A DNA stretch of 64,000 nucleotides from contig NC_049911.1 of NCBI RefSeq assembly GCF_001411555.2, positions 7,882,209 to 7,946,208 on the forward strand. The letters are read 5' to 3'. Shown piece after piece: positions 23,098-35,575 of the stretch (its first letter is position 1; every line of letters begins with the position of its first letter). A model generated the notes under the pieces. That model worked only from the letters and a program-made list of their open reading frames with translations. It did not search any database and was not told the origin of the DNA. This stretch comes from Juglans regia (lineage: Eukaryota > Streptophyta > Magnoliopsida > Fagales > Juglandaceae). The position numbers were made by a program, and so were the translations under genes.

Positions 23098-23358
23098 CGA
23101 CGGCTGAAGGGGGGAACCCCTTTACAAGTGTACCATTTTCTCCTCTCTTTCCGGTGAGGTTGATCTTCAATCATACCTAGCCCCCTTTACAAGTGTCCCA
23201 TTCTCCCCTCACCTGCCAATGCAGTCGATCTTGAATCTCGCCTGACCCCTAAGGTTGATGCTCTAAGCTCGTGCCTTGACGGTTGAAGGGGGAACACATC
23301 TCCCAAGTGTACCATTCTCCCCTTACTGCTAGGCAGTCGATCTTGAATCCTGCATGCC
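23098..23358 (+). repeat. Degenerate tandem array in the Tat-like element
   Basis: Roughly three degenerate units of about 70-90 bp. Each holds a GAAGGGGGAAC-like box, then CAAGTGTACCATTCTCCCCT, then CAGTCGATCTTGAAT. A further unit lies at 26935-27010, beyond the inserted solo LTR. Variable minisatellites next to the coding region are a known trait of Tat-type elements. Confidence 0.75.
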
Positions 23359-26300
23359 TGTCACTACCCTGCCCTGTGAAAGGCTGGATCGTGACATACA
23401 TACCTGTCCTTCTCTTTCTTTCATTTCATTTCATTTGTTTTCTTTTCTAATAACATGCGATCAACATGAACATGACACACGTGTATTCTAATTCCCGATT
23501 TAATAAAGGGAACACCTGATAGACATTATATTCGAACATTTATTTATAAAAGACTCTCAAAGTGTATCATACGTTCATAAAAAAATATAATTGTTCTAGT
23601 TAGGTAGAGACTCCGTCCCAACATAAAAACATCTATACATAAACATTACCCATTATCTAAGGTCGAATAGAATGTTCGACCATAAACATAACCCATCATC
23701 CATAAACATAACTGTTCTAGTTAGGGAAGACACTAAGCATCTGCCTTTCCTTCTGCAGTAGTGCCTTGCTCCCCAGCCTTTTCTTCATTACCTGGACGTT
23801 TAAAACAAAAATACAAAGTGAGTCGAATACTCAGTAAGCAGTACACCATGCTGTTAACTTATTAATCATGTAATCTTTTCTTTTAAAAACATGCATACAT
23901 AAACATTTGCTAATCTGGATAGTGCTTTCATGCATAAATAGTTTAAGGAATAAGCCATACTTTCATACATAAACATTTAAGAAATAAGCAATAACTCTGC
24001 TTTCATGCATAAACATTTTAGGAAATAACTATACTTTCATGTTTCACTTTTTTTGGCTGGTACACATTGTTACGCCCCATGTGTTGGGGTTAGTGGTCTT
24101 CCTTTGGACCTGGATTCCGCCTATGGCCACAGGTTGGGAATCCCTTTCAGTCAGAGGGCAGCACGGGGTGCACTACCAGTACTACTTACCCTGCATTGCA
24201 ATCTACCCATTCCTTTGGTACCCTTTTCATTTATATGGCCGTTACGTATTTTTATACATTAAAAAATTCATTCATTCAATCATTTCTTTCTTTCATTCAT
24301 GTCAGTCATTTCAGTCCTTTTCATTTAACAGTTCATTCATGGAAGAACATCATTTAAAAGCATGAGCTTAAACATCATCTTTCATGCATACATAAAAATT
24401 CAGTTCATAAGGACATTTTAAAACACTTTTTCACGTCATTTAAAGCATCAATTCATAGGGACGTTTTAAAAAATTTTCTTCGCGTCATTTAAAGCATCAC
24501 TTAAAGCATAAGACATGAGACATTCATTTCCATTCCTTTGCAATAAAAACATTTTCATCATCTTTCTTATTCAGATACACATGCATTTTTATGAACAAGA
24601 AACATTTTCATGCTATACTACATATATGAATAATCAATAAGTTTATTGAGAGAGCATGTATGGAAATCTTATGACTTAGGACCTACATGCATGCATTACC
24701 TTAAACACACACACAATTATAATTGATAATGTGCTTAACAGGGGCTATCAAGAAAGGGTTTGTACATACGATATTCATTTACTCTTTTTTTTAGAAGAAC
24801 ATTTGCGATAAGAGAGGGGAACATTCTTTCATAAAGAGAACTTGGTGTAAGAAGCATGATCATAGCTACTTACCTATATGCTCCTCGATACATCCAACTT
24901 CAATATAGGTCCTATTCCAATAAATAACATAATCGTATTAATACTCATACAATATTCTTTAGCCCTCTCTTTAAAAGAGAAAGCCAAGATCTTATAATCA
25001 AACGTCCTTTCTATGCTTAGGATTAACCCAAATGACTACTCCCCACCTCAACTTATAAGAGAAATAACTTAAATATTAAGACATGCTAGTTGTCCATGGA
25101 AAGACTATTTTAAAAGCTTACATGAAGAGTAGTTAAACAAGTCATGGGCTTTAAGCAAGGTCTCTTTGGTTGAAGCTCACTTTGGGTTATGGACATTAGG
25201 AGATAAAATCTGGAAATTCTCAACAATGGGTTTTAAGATAGATTTAGGCATCTCAAGTAGGCAAAACAAGCTTAGGAAACATGCAATTCAAATCAACTTG
25301 TAGTCCCTCATTATAAAAAGCTTAGCTTATCAATATTTTAGACTCTTGGGTGAGGTAGAATTTAACCAAACGAGGGACAACATAAATGGGCTATTTTTTT
25401 ACATCAAGACATGGCATGACATGGACTTAGGAATACTTAGACAAGTTTACATATCAAAATACATCATGCCCAAATAATCTCTTATATCTAAACTAACTAA
25501 GCTATAACCTATCCACATAAGCAATATTTTAATTAGTTTAGATAACATATCCCATTATAATTAAAGTAGCATAAGGTATAGCAAAGTTACTCATAAGCAA
25601 ACTTTTAAACTTTTAAACTCTCAAGTTCATGCTTTATCCACTTAATACCCTTTAAAAGCAAAAATATAAAATTATAGAACCAAGAAAAACCTTTAACTGA
25701 ACCTCTTAGCATTCTAAAAACAAATCACTAATAAATCTCAACAAAAAACACATGTTACCAACATATATAGGTTGAAATCACACTAATCATCACCTATGAT
25801 TAAACCAAGTTTAGTAGCAACATAGCATTTTCGAAATATAGGAAAAAACATAGCAAAACAATTATAATACCATTTAGTTTGGGCCAAAAATAGGGCATAC
25901 ATATTTATTTTCAACATAGGAAATTAACTACACCAAAACACAAGCTAAAACAATTTAGTTGGCTTCCAAAATTACATTAAAAAAAATGAGACAAATTAGG
26001 ATTTTTACCTTAATCTCTTAGTCCCTTCCAAAACACGAAGTGGAGGACTAATTAATGGTGTAGTCGTGTAGATGAAGAGCAATGATGATTGCACTGTTTT
26101 AAGCCCCAAAATCGAAACATCATAAGTAAGAAAAATGGTGAAACTCGAAACCCACATGTAAATCATACTAGGGGATAAACCAAAAGTCTATTACCTTCAA
26201 GATTTCACCCTTTGGAAGATGAAATCAAGCTTTGAACCAAAACCGAAAATGGGTAAGATGAGGTACACACGGCTTGGAGATGGAGGAAGATGTTTTCTTC

Positions 26301-26929
26301 CCTTTCTATGGAGTGGCACGACTTGAAGGGGATGAGAGGAACTTGCTTTCTTGAAGATGAAAAGAAAAGAAGAAGGAAAGGGATGAAGGTGGCGTCAGCC
26401 ATGGCTTTCTTGGAGAGAAAGATAAAGTTTTTCTTCTTCTTCCTTGGGTGTTGATCGACGGGTTTGGGGTAGAATGCCTTAGGATTAGTTTTTGTTTTCT
26501 TCTCTCTTTTGTTGCCTTAACCGATGGGTGCAAGGAAAAGGAAAAGAATTTAGTGGCTTGCTTAGGAAGTTTACAGGTCCAAGGTAGAAAATGACTTTAG
26601 CTGCTTTAGTCAAAACTTATCCCATAAGCTAAGGAGATGAATGGTGGAGAATGAATGTGGGAAGATATTTCCCTCACCTACCCATTCTATGGTAGAGAAT
26701 AATTGGGTCATTTCTTAAATGAATAAAAATTTAGAGGGCTTATGGAAAAATATCTCAAGGTCTTAAAAATATACCCTTGATTTATTATAATAAATCATAT
26801 TTTAAAATAAAACATACTCATCTTAAAATAAAATAATTAAAAATACTAAAAATCTTTATCTCAAAATATTTAACTTAAAGAATTAATAATATGACGTAAG
26901 GGCCTATGTAGTAAGACTTGGGTATTACA
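23359..26929 (-). mobile_element. 3.57-kb solo LTR (gypsy, minus orientation)
   Basis: It begins TGTCACTACC and ends GGTATTACA on the plus strand. Candidate 5-bp target duplications are ATGCC (23354-23358) and ATGGC (26930-26934). It interrupts the tandem array of the Tat-like element. Sequence throughout matches the LTR at 29807-35575 in reverse complement, for example the block at 26185-26240 against 30075-30130. There is no internal coding region and no partner LTR, so this is a solo LTR. Its great length suits the Tekay/Del chromoviruses. Confidence 0.85.
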
Positions 26930-26934
26930 ATGGC

Positions 26935-27170
26935 CCCCGAGGCTGACTTGTGCAACATAAAGGGGGAACACCTCTGCCAAGTGTCCCACTCTCCCCTCCT
27001 CGCTAGCGACCATTGATTTAGCCTAAGTCACAAAGGAGAGTTCCACAGAAGGTTTGGGCTGGCCAGCGATTGCGTGTGTGGGTCCCGATAGCTATGCCTA
27101 GACCCACAACGAAAGTAACACAAGAACAAGGACGACAGACAGCAAAGCCAAGCACGCAAAAAGCAGAAAG
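26935..27170 (+). repeat. Resumed tandem array and non-coding DNA of the Tat-like element
   Basis: One more unit (AAAGGGGGAACACCTCTGCC, CAAGTGTCCCACTCTCCCCT) followed by about 150 bp without features. It shows where the host element resumes after the solo LTR. Confidence 0.65.
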
Positions 27171-27712
27171 ATGAAAGTTCAAGAGGAAACCTCATTCATT
27201 GATAACAAGTTTACAAATACAAGTTTACAAATACTAGTGAGGAGGTGCTTGGTCGCTGTAAGCTCGAGAGTAAATCGGGCAAATTTCACATTGGCCACAG
27301 CAAGCTCGACCTTTAGTTTTGTCACCCTCTTGCCCCGATACCCCCCCTCTAGTTGCCTATGGGACTCCGACAGCTCCAAGAGTTGGGACTCAGCTGCCTC
27401 TTTACCTTCTCATAGCTCGAAACATTGCGCTGTTAGTGCATCCTTCTAGGACTACAGCTGGTTGAGGCACCCCTGTAAGTCACGGACCGTGTCCACCACC
27501 TTCGCCAGGGTAGCAAAATACACTCTTCCCAACACTTTTGAGTCACCTTTGCCTCCTCTTCGAGGTGAGGTTTCCTTGTTTGCTCTAGCCCCTCTCCTTG
27601 GTGGGGATGGTTGTGGCAAACTGTAGATGGAAGATCTCCTACCACAAAGACTTCCTATCAGATTGGAGAGTAGACGCCACCTTGTGTTGGTCCTTATGGC
27701 ATAAAATGTCAA
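27171..27712 (-). pseudogene. Antisense ORF relic of the Tat-like element (coiled coil)
   Basis: The minus strand, opposite to the gag at 22246, has broken frames. One (27379-27179) reads ELSESHRQLEGGYRGKRVTK and KLKVELAVANVKFARFTLEL, a heptad-rich stretch. Others upstream (27712-27433) carry KVVDTVRDLQGCL. Its position downstream of the array and its antisense direction parallel the larger antisense ORF at 53715-55298 plus 62973-63121. No domain is recognisable in this copy. Confidence 0.5.
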
Positions 27713-27838
27713 TTTGTTATAGTTTGAATGTGCATTGTGTGAATTTTGTTAGCCTGAGGTAAAAAATGTAAAAACTTTATTATTTGTTGATGGAGGAAAA
27801 TATACTTTTACCTAAAAACAACTTTTGGCTAGCCAACA

Positions 27839-27856
27839 TGTGTGTGTGTGTGTGTA
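27839..27856. repeat. (TG)n microsatellite
   Basis: About nine TG units in the presumed intron just upstream of the peroxidase exon. Confidence 0.9.
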
Positions 27857-27889
27857 TAATTAGAACTTGACCATGTTTTGAATATGCAG

Positions 27890-28558
27890 AGTGGTGGACC
27901 TAGCTGGGAGGTTCCATTAGGAAGAAGGGACTCCAGAGGTGCAAGCTTGAGTGGCTCAAGCAGCAACATCCCTGCTCCAAACAACACATTCTAGACTATG
28001 CTCACCAAGTTCAAGCAACAAGGACTTAATGTCGTTGATCTTGTTGCGCTATCCGGTAATATTTAAAGAGCTAGCTTGAACCTACCATTGTGCCAAACCA
28101 TAATATGGGTCCTTAATTTAAGGATAAATGATTGATGGAATGGGTGTCCATTGAGATTTTTAATAGTTATGCAGGGAACCACACGATAGGAAATGCCCAT
28201 TGTACCAGCTTCAGGCAGAGACTCTACAACCAGTCAGGCAATGGGCTACCCGACAGCACAGTTGATCAATGATATGCTGCCCAATGGAGAACCAGATGCC
28301 CGAGATCAGGTGGTGATCAAAACCTATTTTTCTTGGACTTTGTCAGCCCACTTGTTATATTCTAAAGGCCTTTCAAGCTTTGATCAAGTTTTTCTCACAA
28401 AGAACCAAGCATCCATGGAATTGGTGAAGAAATATTTAGAAAACAACGAGTTATTCTTTGAGCAGTTTGCCCAATCCATGATTAAGATGGGAAATATTTC
28501 TCCATTCATAGGTTCAAGGGGAGAGATTAGAAAGAATTCCAGGAAGATTAACACTTGA
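27890..28558 (+). pseudogene. Class III peroxidase pseudogene (last two exons)
   Basis: The first exon piece (27890-28055) follows a GCAG acceptor and reads GGPSWEVPLGRRDSRGAS, NIPAPNNTF then a TAG where Gln is usual, and NVVDLVALSG. An intron with GT...AG ends spans 28056-28174. The second piece (28175-28558) reads NHTIGNAHCTSFRQRLYNQS, which contains the proximal heme-ligand His, then breaks at a TGA near 28270 and a frameshift near 28370. It ends with ELFFEQFAQSMIKMGNISP and a natural-looking stop. Class III peroxidases are secreted heme enzymes acting on cell-wall phenolics. Exons 1-2 with the distal His are absent, so this is a truncated relic of a host gene. Confidence 0.92.
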
Positions 28559-29069
28559 TTTGCTCCATTATAACATTGCAGCTCCATCGAGTGTTGTATG
28601 CTTTTCCTACAATGTATTCCTGATTAGTTAATACTATATGACATATTTTAAGTGCTTGGTATATGAACCCGCATAAATGTGCTATATTTACGAGTGATTG
28701 AGAATGAAAAGATCTAAGATGAAAAGTAATGTTAATCTTCGAAAATTATCGCACGATTTTGGTAGGTAGGTCACCAGAAGCATAAAATGAAGGAAAAGGC
28801 TCAGACACTCCTACCACGGATACAATTCCACACAAGGAAACTCTATACCCAATGGCTCCTATTTCACAAAACGAAACTCTACACCCAACGGCTACATGCA
28901 CTAGAATGGAAATCGCATCCACCAAATCCTATTAATTTACTTTTTCAAACTTTGTAACATTAAACAAAATACTTCTTTGTACATTCATTTATAACTCAAG
29001 GGCTTTCAATAGACTCTCACGGTGTGTAAGAATTTTTCACAAACTCCTGGTATTCAATTTTCTTTATCA
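28559..29069. other. Peroxidase 3' flank, no gene seen
   Basis: Likely 3' UTR and downstream DNA of the peroxidase relic, then unassigned sequence with a short near-repeat (ACAAGGAAACTCTATACCCA at about 28834 and a close copy near 28867). Confidence 0.5.
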
Positions 29070-29699
29070 GAGCCTTGTGCCAGCAAGAGAGCCTTACTCC
29101 CATGGCGTCAATTTCACTTTTGGTCAACAATTTCATGACCTTACGGTTGAACCAAAGGAATTACCCCTTATGGCAGGAGCGGGGTCGTGGCCTTGGCTGA
29201 GAGCCAAGACCTCATGGGACACCTCACAGATCCTGCCTCCCCTCCACCGTATGATCTCATCCCCGATGAAGCCACAACAACAAGTCACAAAGAACTAAGT
29301 TTTACATACCTACGATGGAGGAAATTTGACCGACTACTACGAGGATAGATTATCGGTACCCTCTCCGAGGAGTCGCTTGGCTTGGTGGTCGGGCTTGAGA
29401 CTTCATATCAAGTCTGCCATGCAAGCCTATGTCTAAGAATCCCAAGAAAGGGAGTTCTAGCATACTCAAAAGTTGACATACATAAGGAAGGAAGCCATGA
29501 TGTCGCTGCAAGATCACCTCCAAAGCTTCAAGATAGTGTGCGACCACCTAGCTGCAATTGGACGTCTCATGAGTGACAAGATGAAGGTTTTTTCCCTCCT
29601 TAACAGCTTGGGTCCAAAATATAAACCCTTCACCACCTCCATGCTCGAGCCACCAATGCCCTCCTATGCCAAGGTTGTGCCACTGCTGCAAGGATACCA
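29070..29699 (+). pseudogene. gag: Ty1/copia gag fragment
   Basis: Reading frames broken by stops give LRLNQRNYPLWQE (about 29140-29180), the start of a copia gag. Later frames give MMSLQDHLQSFKIVCDHLAA and MSDKMKVFSLLNSLGPKYKP, then FTTSMLEPPMPSYAKVVPLL (29500-29690), the UBN2-like gag region. At about 29710 the sequence switches abruptly to DNA homologous to the TNL 3' flank. It may come from the same kind of element as the RT fragments at 88 and 35576, but nothing here proves that. Confidence 0.75.
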
Positions 29700-29711
29700 T
29701 TTGTGGAAAAA

Positions 29712-29806
29712 ATGTCAAGGAACACTGCTAAGGTCGGTCGATTTTTTGTTTTTTGTAACTGTCGGTCAATGTTAATCCAGGGGAAATTTTATCTGAATTA
29801 GATATG
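29712..29806 (-). repeat. Orphan fragment of the TNL 3' flank
   Basis: Matches the shared 3' flank of the TNL copies (for example 37371-37437): an AAAATGTCAAGGAACACTGC stretch, then CTAAGGTCGGTCGAT, then GGGAAATTTTATCTGAATTA. A ~20-bp T-rich insertion (about 29744-29762) splits it. No TNL coding sequence accompanies it. Confidence 0.8.
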
Positions 29807-32510
29807 GGGAAATTAAGTCTTTCCCCATACCCGTCGGTCTACACTCAAGTAAAAAAGAAATTTTCATCTTCCTCTCCAAGCAAGCTAGAGTCGACGCCAC
29901 CTCCCTCTCTTCTTCTCCTCTCTTCTCATCTTTAAGAAAACAAGCTCCTCTCATCTTCTTCAAGCTTTGTGACTCCATAACAAGGGAAGAAGAAAAACAT
30001 TTTTTTCTCATCCTCTTCAAGTCGTACAAGAACACTCCTTCCATACCCATTTTTGGTTTTGAATCAAAGTTTGGAACCAAAGCTTGATTTCATCTTCCAA
30101 AGGGTGAAATCTTGAAGGTAATAGACTTTTGGTTTATTCCCTAGTATGATTTACATGTGGGTTTCGAGTTTCCCCATTTTTCTTACCTAATGATGTTTCA
30201 GTTTTGGGGTTTAACACAATGCCATCATTTCATTCATCATCTACACGGCTATACCACTACTTGGTCCTCCACTTGTGTTTTGAAAGGGACTAAGAGCTTA
30301 AGGTAAAAATCCCAACTTGACCTATTTGATTTTAATGTGACTTTAGAAGCCAACTAAGTTGTTTTAGCTTGTGTTTTGGTGTAGTTAAATTCCTACGTTG
30401 CAAATAATATGTATGCCTTGTTTTTGGCCCAAACTGAATGGTATTATTCTTGTTTTGCTATGTATTTTCCTATATTTCAAAAATGCATTGCTGCTATTAA
30501 ACTTGGTTTAATCATAGGTGATGATTAAAGTGATTTTAGTTTATATATTTTGGTACCATGTGTCTTGTATTGAGATTTGTTGGTAATCTATTTTTAGGAT
30601 GCTAGAGGTTCGGTTTAGAGGTTTTGCTTGGGTCTTGTAATTTTATACCTTACTTTTGAAAGGTATTAAGTGAGTAAAGCATAAGCTTGATTGTTTAAAG
30701 GTTTTAAAGTTGCTTAATGGGTAACCTTGCTATACTTTATGCTACTCTAATTTTAATGGGATATGTTATCTAAACTATTTAAAATATTGCTTGTGTGATT
30801 AGATTATAGCATAGTTGGTCTAGGCATAGGAGATTAATTGTGCATGATATATTATGATATGTAAAGCTATCCAAGTACCCCTAAGCCCATGTCATGCCAC
30901 GTCTTGATGTAAAAATAGCCCATGTATGTTGTCCCTCATTTGGTTAAATTCTACCTAACTCAAGAGTCCAAAATATTGATAAGCTAACATTTTATAATGA
31001 GGGACCACAAGTTGATTTAAAGGGCATGTTTCCTAAGCTTGTTTAGCCTACTTGAGATGCCTAAATCTATTTTAGAGCGCATTATTGAGAATTTCCAGAT
31101 TTTATCTCCTAATGTCCATAACCCAAAGTGAGCTTGAACCAAAGAGATCTTGCTTGAAGCCTATGGATTCTTAACTACTTTTCATGTAAGCTTTTTTAAA
31201 TAGCCTTCCATGGACAGCTAGCATGTCTTAATATTTAATTTATTGCTCTTGTAAGTTGAGGTGAGGAATAGTCATTGGGTTAATACTAAGCATAGAAGGG
31301 ACGTTAGATTGTAATATCGTGACTTTCTCTTTTAAAGGTAGGGGTAAAGAATATTGTATGAGTATTAACAAGCTTATGCTATTTATTGGAGTAGGATCTA
31401 TATAGACGTTCGAAGTATCGAGGAGTATAGAGGTAAGTAGCTATGACCATGCTTCTTACACCAAGGTCTCTTTATGAAAGAATGTCTCTCTCTCTCTCTC
31501 TCTTATTGCAAACGTTCTTTTAAAGAAAGGAGTAAATGAATAGAGTATGTACAAGCCCTTTCTTGATAGCCCCTGTTAAGCATCCTATAAGTTATGATTG
31601 GTTGTAAAGTATGAAATAGTGCATTCGGGAATCTTTCTAAAATCATGAACTCTTATCATGCATGCTCTCTCAAGAAACTTATTAATTATTCCTATATGTA
31701 GTATAGCATGAAAATATATCTTGTTCATTAAAATGCATATGCATCGAGCTAAGAAAGATGATGAAAATATTTTGATTGCAGAGGAAAGGGAAGGAAAGGA
31801 CTGAAAAGAAATCAATGTTTTAATGTATGAAACTACGTAATGACCATGACTGATAAATGAATGAATGATGGTACCAAAGGAAGATCGTTAATTCTAACAC
31901 ATGGGGCGTAATAGTGTGTACCAGCCAAAAGAAAAGTGAAACATGAAAGTATAGTTATTTCTCAAAGATGTTTATACATGAAAGTATTGTTTATTCCTTA
32001 AAATATATACACATGAAAGCATTGTCAATTTCTCAAAATGTTTATGTATGCATGTTTTCAAAAGAAAAAAAATAGATGATTAGTACATTAACGGCATGGT
32101 GTACTACGTACTAAGTATTATACTTACTTTGTATTTATGTTTGAAACGTCCAGGTAATGATGAAGAGGCTGAGGAGCAAGGCACTACTCCAAAGGGAGAG
32201 GCGGACGCTTAGTGTCTTCCCTGTTGGTTCAACCTTGCATGGATGATGGGTTATATGTATAGATGTTTTTATGTTGGGATGGCTCCCTTGTCGGGACGTT
32301 TTTTCGAGTTTGACTTTAAACCATGTATCTTTTGGTATGGTGAGACTGTTATGGTGGGGTGATGGTAATCCCATATACATTGACTTAGTTCCTTTCGTAT
32401 GTATGGTAGGGATGGAGTCCCTTCCTAGCTAGAACTAGTTTTGTTTCATGTAGTTATGCAGGACTTAAGAGTTTTTTATGGATGAATGTTCGAATAGAAA
32501 GTCTATCAAG

Positions 32511-35435
32511 TGTAACGCCCCGATCCTAGATGGGTTGGAGAGTTACCTCTTAACACTTAAAATCATATCTCATTGTACAATTGTAAACTCCAATTCCTCA
32601 TTTACTCATAGACCTCATTGCTTTAAACCATCTACTCCAAAATAAATAACTAAGATTACGATGAAATCTCAAGATAAAAGTCAACTTCCCAAAGTACTAA
32701 GTCAACAGAGCAAAACGAAATTATTCAATGAAATTCTCCAATAATAAGTACCCTCTCTATATTTAATAGACTATGCTCACAAAGCCTTATCCATGCTTCC
32801 TATTCTTTAACCTTCGCTGAAGTATCCAACATATCTGAAAAATGTTGTGGAGATAAGGGGTGAGTTATCAATAACTCAGTAAGCAGAGGACATATGCAAG
32901 TATGCAAACATGAGTATTTATAAAGTACAGTATGCAGAACAAAATATTTTACAGAGTTATTATGCAGAACAAAACATGTTTTCATAAGTAACAGAGTGAT
33001 GGTTTTAAGACAAGTAAAACCCAGAGTACTTTGACATAACATAACCTGAGCATCATCATCTCATCAAAACAGAGTATCTCACAGTGTAGAGACCATGTTT
33101 CACTCCCGTGGTAGGGTTGTGCTAACCCCGGTGGCAAAACCAGGCAGAGACAGAGGTGAAATCTTTCCCTTATTCTTCTCAAAGCTTCGAGTGTGCACAC
33201 AGGAAAGACCACAATAAAACCACTTTGTTTTCAAAGTGGGTGCACTCAAAGATAGAGAAGTTGGTACCAACCCAAATAGACCAAAGCATAATAGAGCAGA
33301 GCGGAGCAGAGACAGAGTCAGATACAAAATCAGTACACCATGCCAAAGGTTTTCAAATGCCATATCCAAATAAAATGGTGTACCAAAACATAATCAGATC
33401 CTTCTCACATACTAAAAACAAAAGTGGAAGCATCTTTTTAAATCAATGCACAATTTTTTAGATTTCAGAAACATCATGTCAAAATTTAGCTCATGTTTAC
33501 ACAGTGCATGTCAGAAATTATTTTTCATTTTTCGTACAGATTTCATGAATAATGCATATAAGCAACCGAGGTTGATGTTTCCCAAGTTCTCATTTCATCA
33601 CAAAATATGCAAAGTTTTCTAAATGTCAACCTCAGTCTCAATAGTTCATATAAAACCTAGCATAGAAACTCCGCTTACCTGAACTTCTTAGCTTTTTAGA
33701 ATTTCTCCACAATAGTACTAAACAAAAATCAATCGTCACCTATAAAATAGCCACGTGCTCCCATAAATATGCGAGATTAACACAAAATTTCAATATTTAC
33801 AACTAAAATGCTAAGTAACCTATTTTCCTAAAAATTTAAATTCCATGAAACCCTAAAAATATCATAAATTTAATATTTGACTAAAGTATTAAATTCTAAC
33901 TCACCTACTATTGAAAAATCAAACTATCAAATTTAATACTAAATAACATAATTATACCAAAAATTCATTTTTAAGTTATACAACAATAATTATTTAATAA
34001 ACTAGAACATAATAAAATTACAAGATTATCACTTACCTTTGAAAGAAAACTTTACTTAAAATAAATTTAACCTACCAAAATAATTTACGTAAAAATGGAA
34101 AACTTAGAGTTTACAAATATATATTAAAAGTTTAAAACACAATAATGCAACTTGTAACTCAAAGGTAATAACATAATTTTATCTATTTAGAAGACTAACT
34201 ATGCAATTGCTTCTGTAATACCTTATTATTTGAAAACATGGTAAAGGGCATAACAGTAATAATTCCTATTCTAATAGGTTACAGAATTACGCAATATATA
34301 TATATATATATAACTCTTTACGTCAACAAACATGAGAAACAAATGAATTGAAGTGCGGCGGCATGGACTTAAAACTGAAACCGAGATATGCATGGAAGGG
34401 CAAGGTGCGATGGGCTAGGCTGGAGGAACTGTGGTGGCGCAGCTGGAGTGTAGAGAAGGGCATGCTGCGGCGAGGCTGCCATGCTGGGCGGCAAGAGCTA
34501 GAGAGGCAAAGAGAGAGATGAGCTGCAGGAAGGGAGTTTGGTGTGAGGTAGGGAGAGGTAGCTCACGTGGGGGACAAAGCAGCGTGTGATGGACTAGGGG
34601 GCCACAAAAGTTTTTCGCTGGCGGTTTCTGTGTAACCTTGCCGTGGCTGGTGGCACCGAGAAGGAGTTGAGTGACTGTAAAGGGGTGGCTCTATTTCAGG
34701 TGTGGGAAAATAGGGGAATAAAGGGCTGGGTTTTCCGTGGGAAGGGTGGCACGCGGTGGTGTTGACAGTGGTAGTTTTCGTGAGGTGGGGTGGTGGTGCA
34801 CGGCCAGGTGGGCTTTGGTGATGCTAATGCTCGGTTTGCATGATGGTACGGGAAAACACTGCAACATGTTTGGGCTGCATTGCTACGATTCTGGTCTGCT
34901 AGTTCATGACAATCGTGGCCACGTCGTGTTGCTGCCATTGGATCATGCATGATGTTCCTCGTGTGATGCAAGTGATTCTCTCCAAGTTTGGTTTTCTAGC
35001 TGGTAGCGAGGGGTGGCACTTGTAGAGATACACAGAGAAGAAAAGAGAGGGAGGGAGAGAGAGAGTTTGAGAGGATGGAAAAAGAAATAGAAATGCACTG
35101 CAAGTAGAAGACAATAAAAATAGGTGGGAGAGACTCGAGTGCTGGACGAAAACGAAAATAAAAGGAGAGAACTCAAAAAGGGGAAGGAAGTTCAAACTTC
35201 AAACTGCCTAGATCACGTGTAGATAATGGAGATTGGGTGGAGAAATCTTTGGAAGTGCAGAAACTAAAATTGAAAAACGGTTGGAAAGATAAAATGAGAT
35301 AAGCTCACTACAAACAATGTCGTGGGGTAGGAGAGGTTACTCAGCTATGTGAAAAAAAGAGAGAAAAGAAAAAGAAAAAAAGAAACAAGAGACTCCAATG
35401 GAACGACCCTGGGTTTAATTGGCTCGGGTGCTACA
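32511..35435 (-). mobile_element. 2.9-kb solo LTR nested in the other LTR
   Basis: Starts TGTAACGCCCCGATCC and ends GGGTGCTACA, with candidate target duplications TCAAG (32506-32510) and TCAGG (35436-35440). Removing it restores the host LTR sequence seen uninterrupted in the copy at 23359-26929. The GGGGCGTTACA end on the minus strand and internal CCCGTGGTAGGGTTGT-type motifs shared with the LTR at 55573-57876 suggest minus orientation and a related family. ORF-like stretches in it are not recognisable. Confidence 0.88.
34293..34312. repeat. (AT)n microsatellite
   Basis: AT dinucleotide run inside the nested solo LTR. Confidence 0.9.
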
Positions 35436-35575
35436 TCAGGTGTTGCCCTTTATTAAATTAGAAATTTAAAGTACATGTGTGTTATGTTCATGTTGATTGC
35501 ATATTATTAGAAAAAAAACAAAGAGAACACGTATGTAAGTAGCGATTCCACCCTTCCCTGGGTGGGGTTGTTACA

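Larger units (their letters stand above)
29807..35575 (+). mobile_element. Gypsy LTR, 5'-truncated and split by a nested solo LTR
   Basis: The plus-orientation counterpart of the solo LTR at 23359-26929. The first piece is 29807-32510 and the second 35436-35575, ending GGTTGTTACA. The 5' end is missing, replaced by the TNL-flank fragment. Its 3' end is fused to the copia RT fragment at 35576, as at position 85. A (CT)n run lies at 31485-31503. Confidence 0.85.

Noticed and set aside
23098..23358. Interpretation of the tandem units as a CRISPR-like array
   Set aside because: The units are degenerate, directly adjacent and lie in a plant retroelement; there are no uniform repeats with unique spacers.
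34696..35195. Several overlapping frames on both strands
   Set aside because: They lie in the nested solo LTR, in GC-rich or purine-rich DNA, and have no family resemblance.
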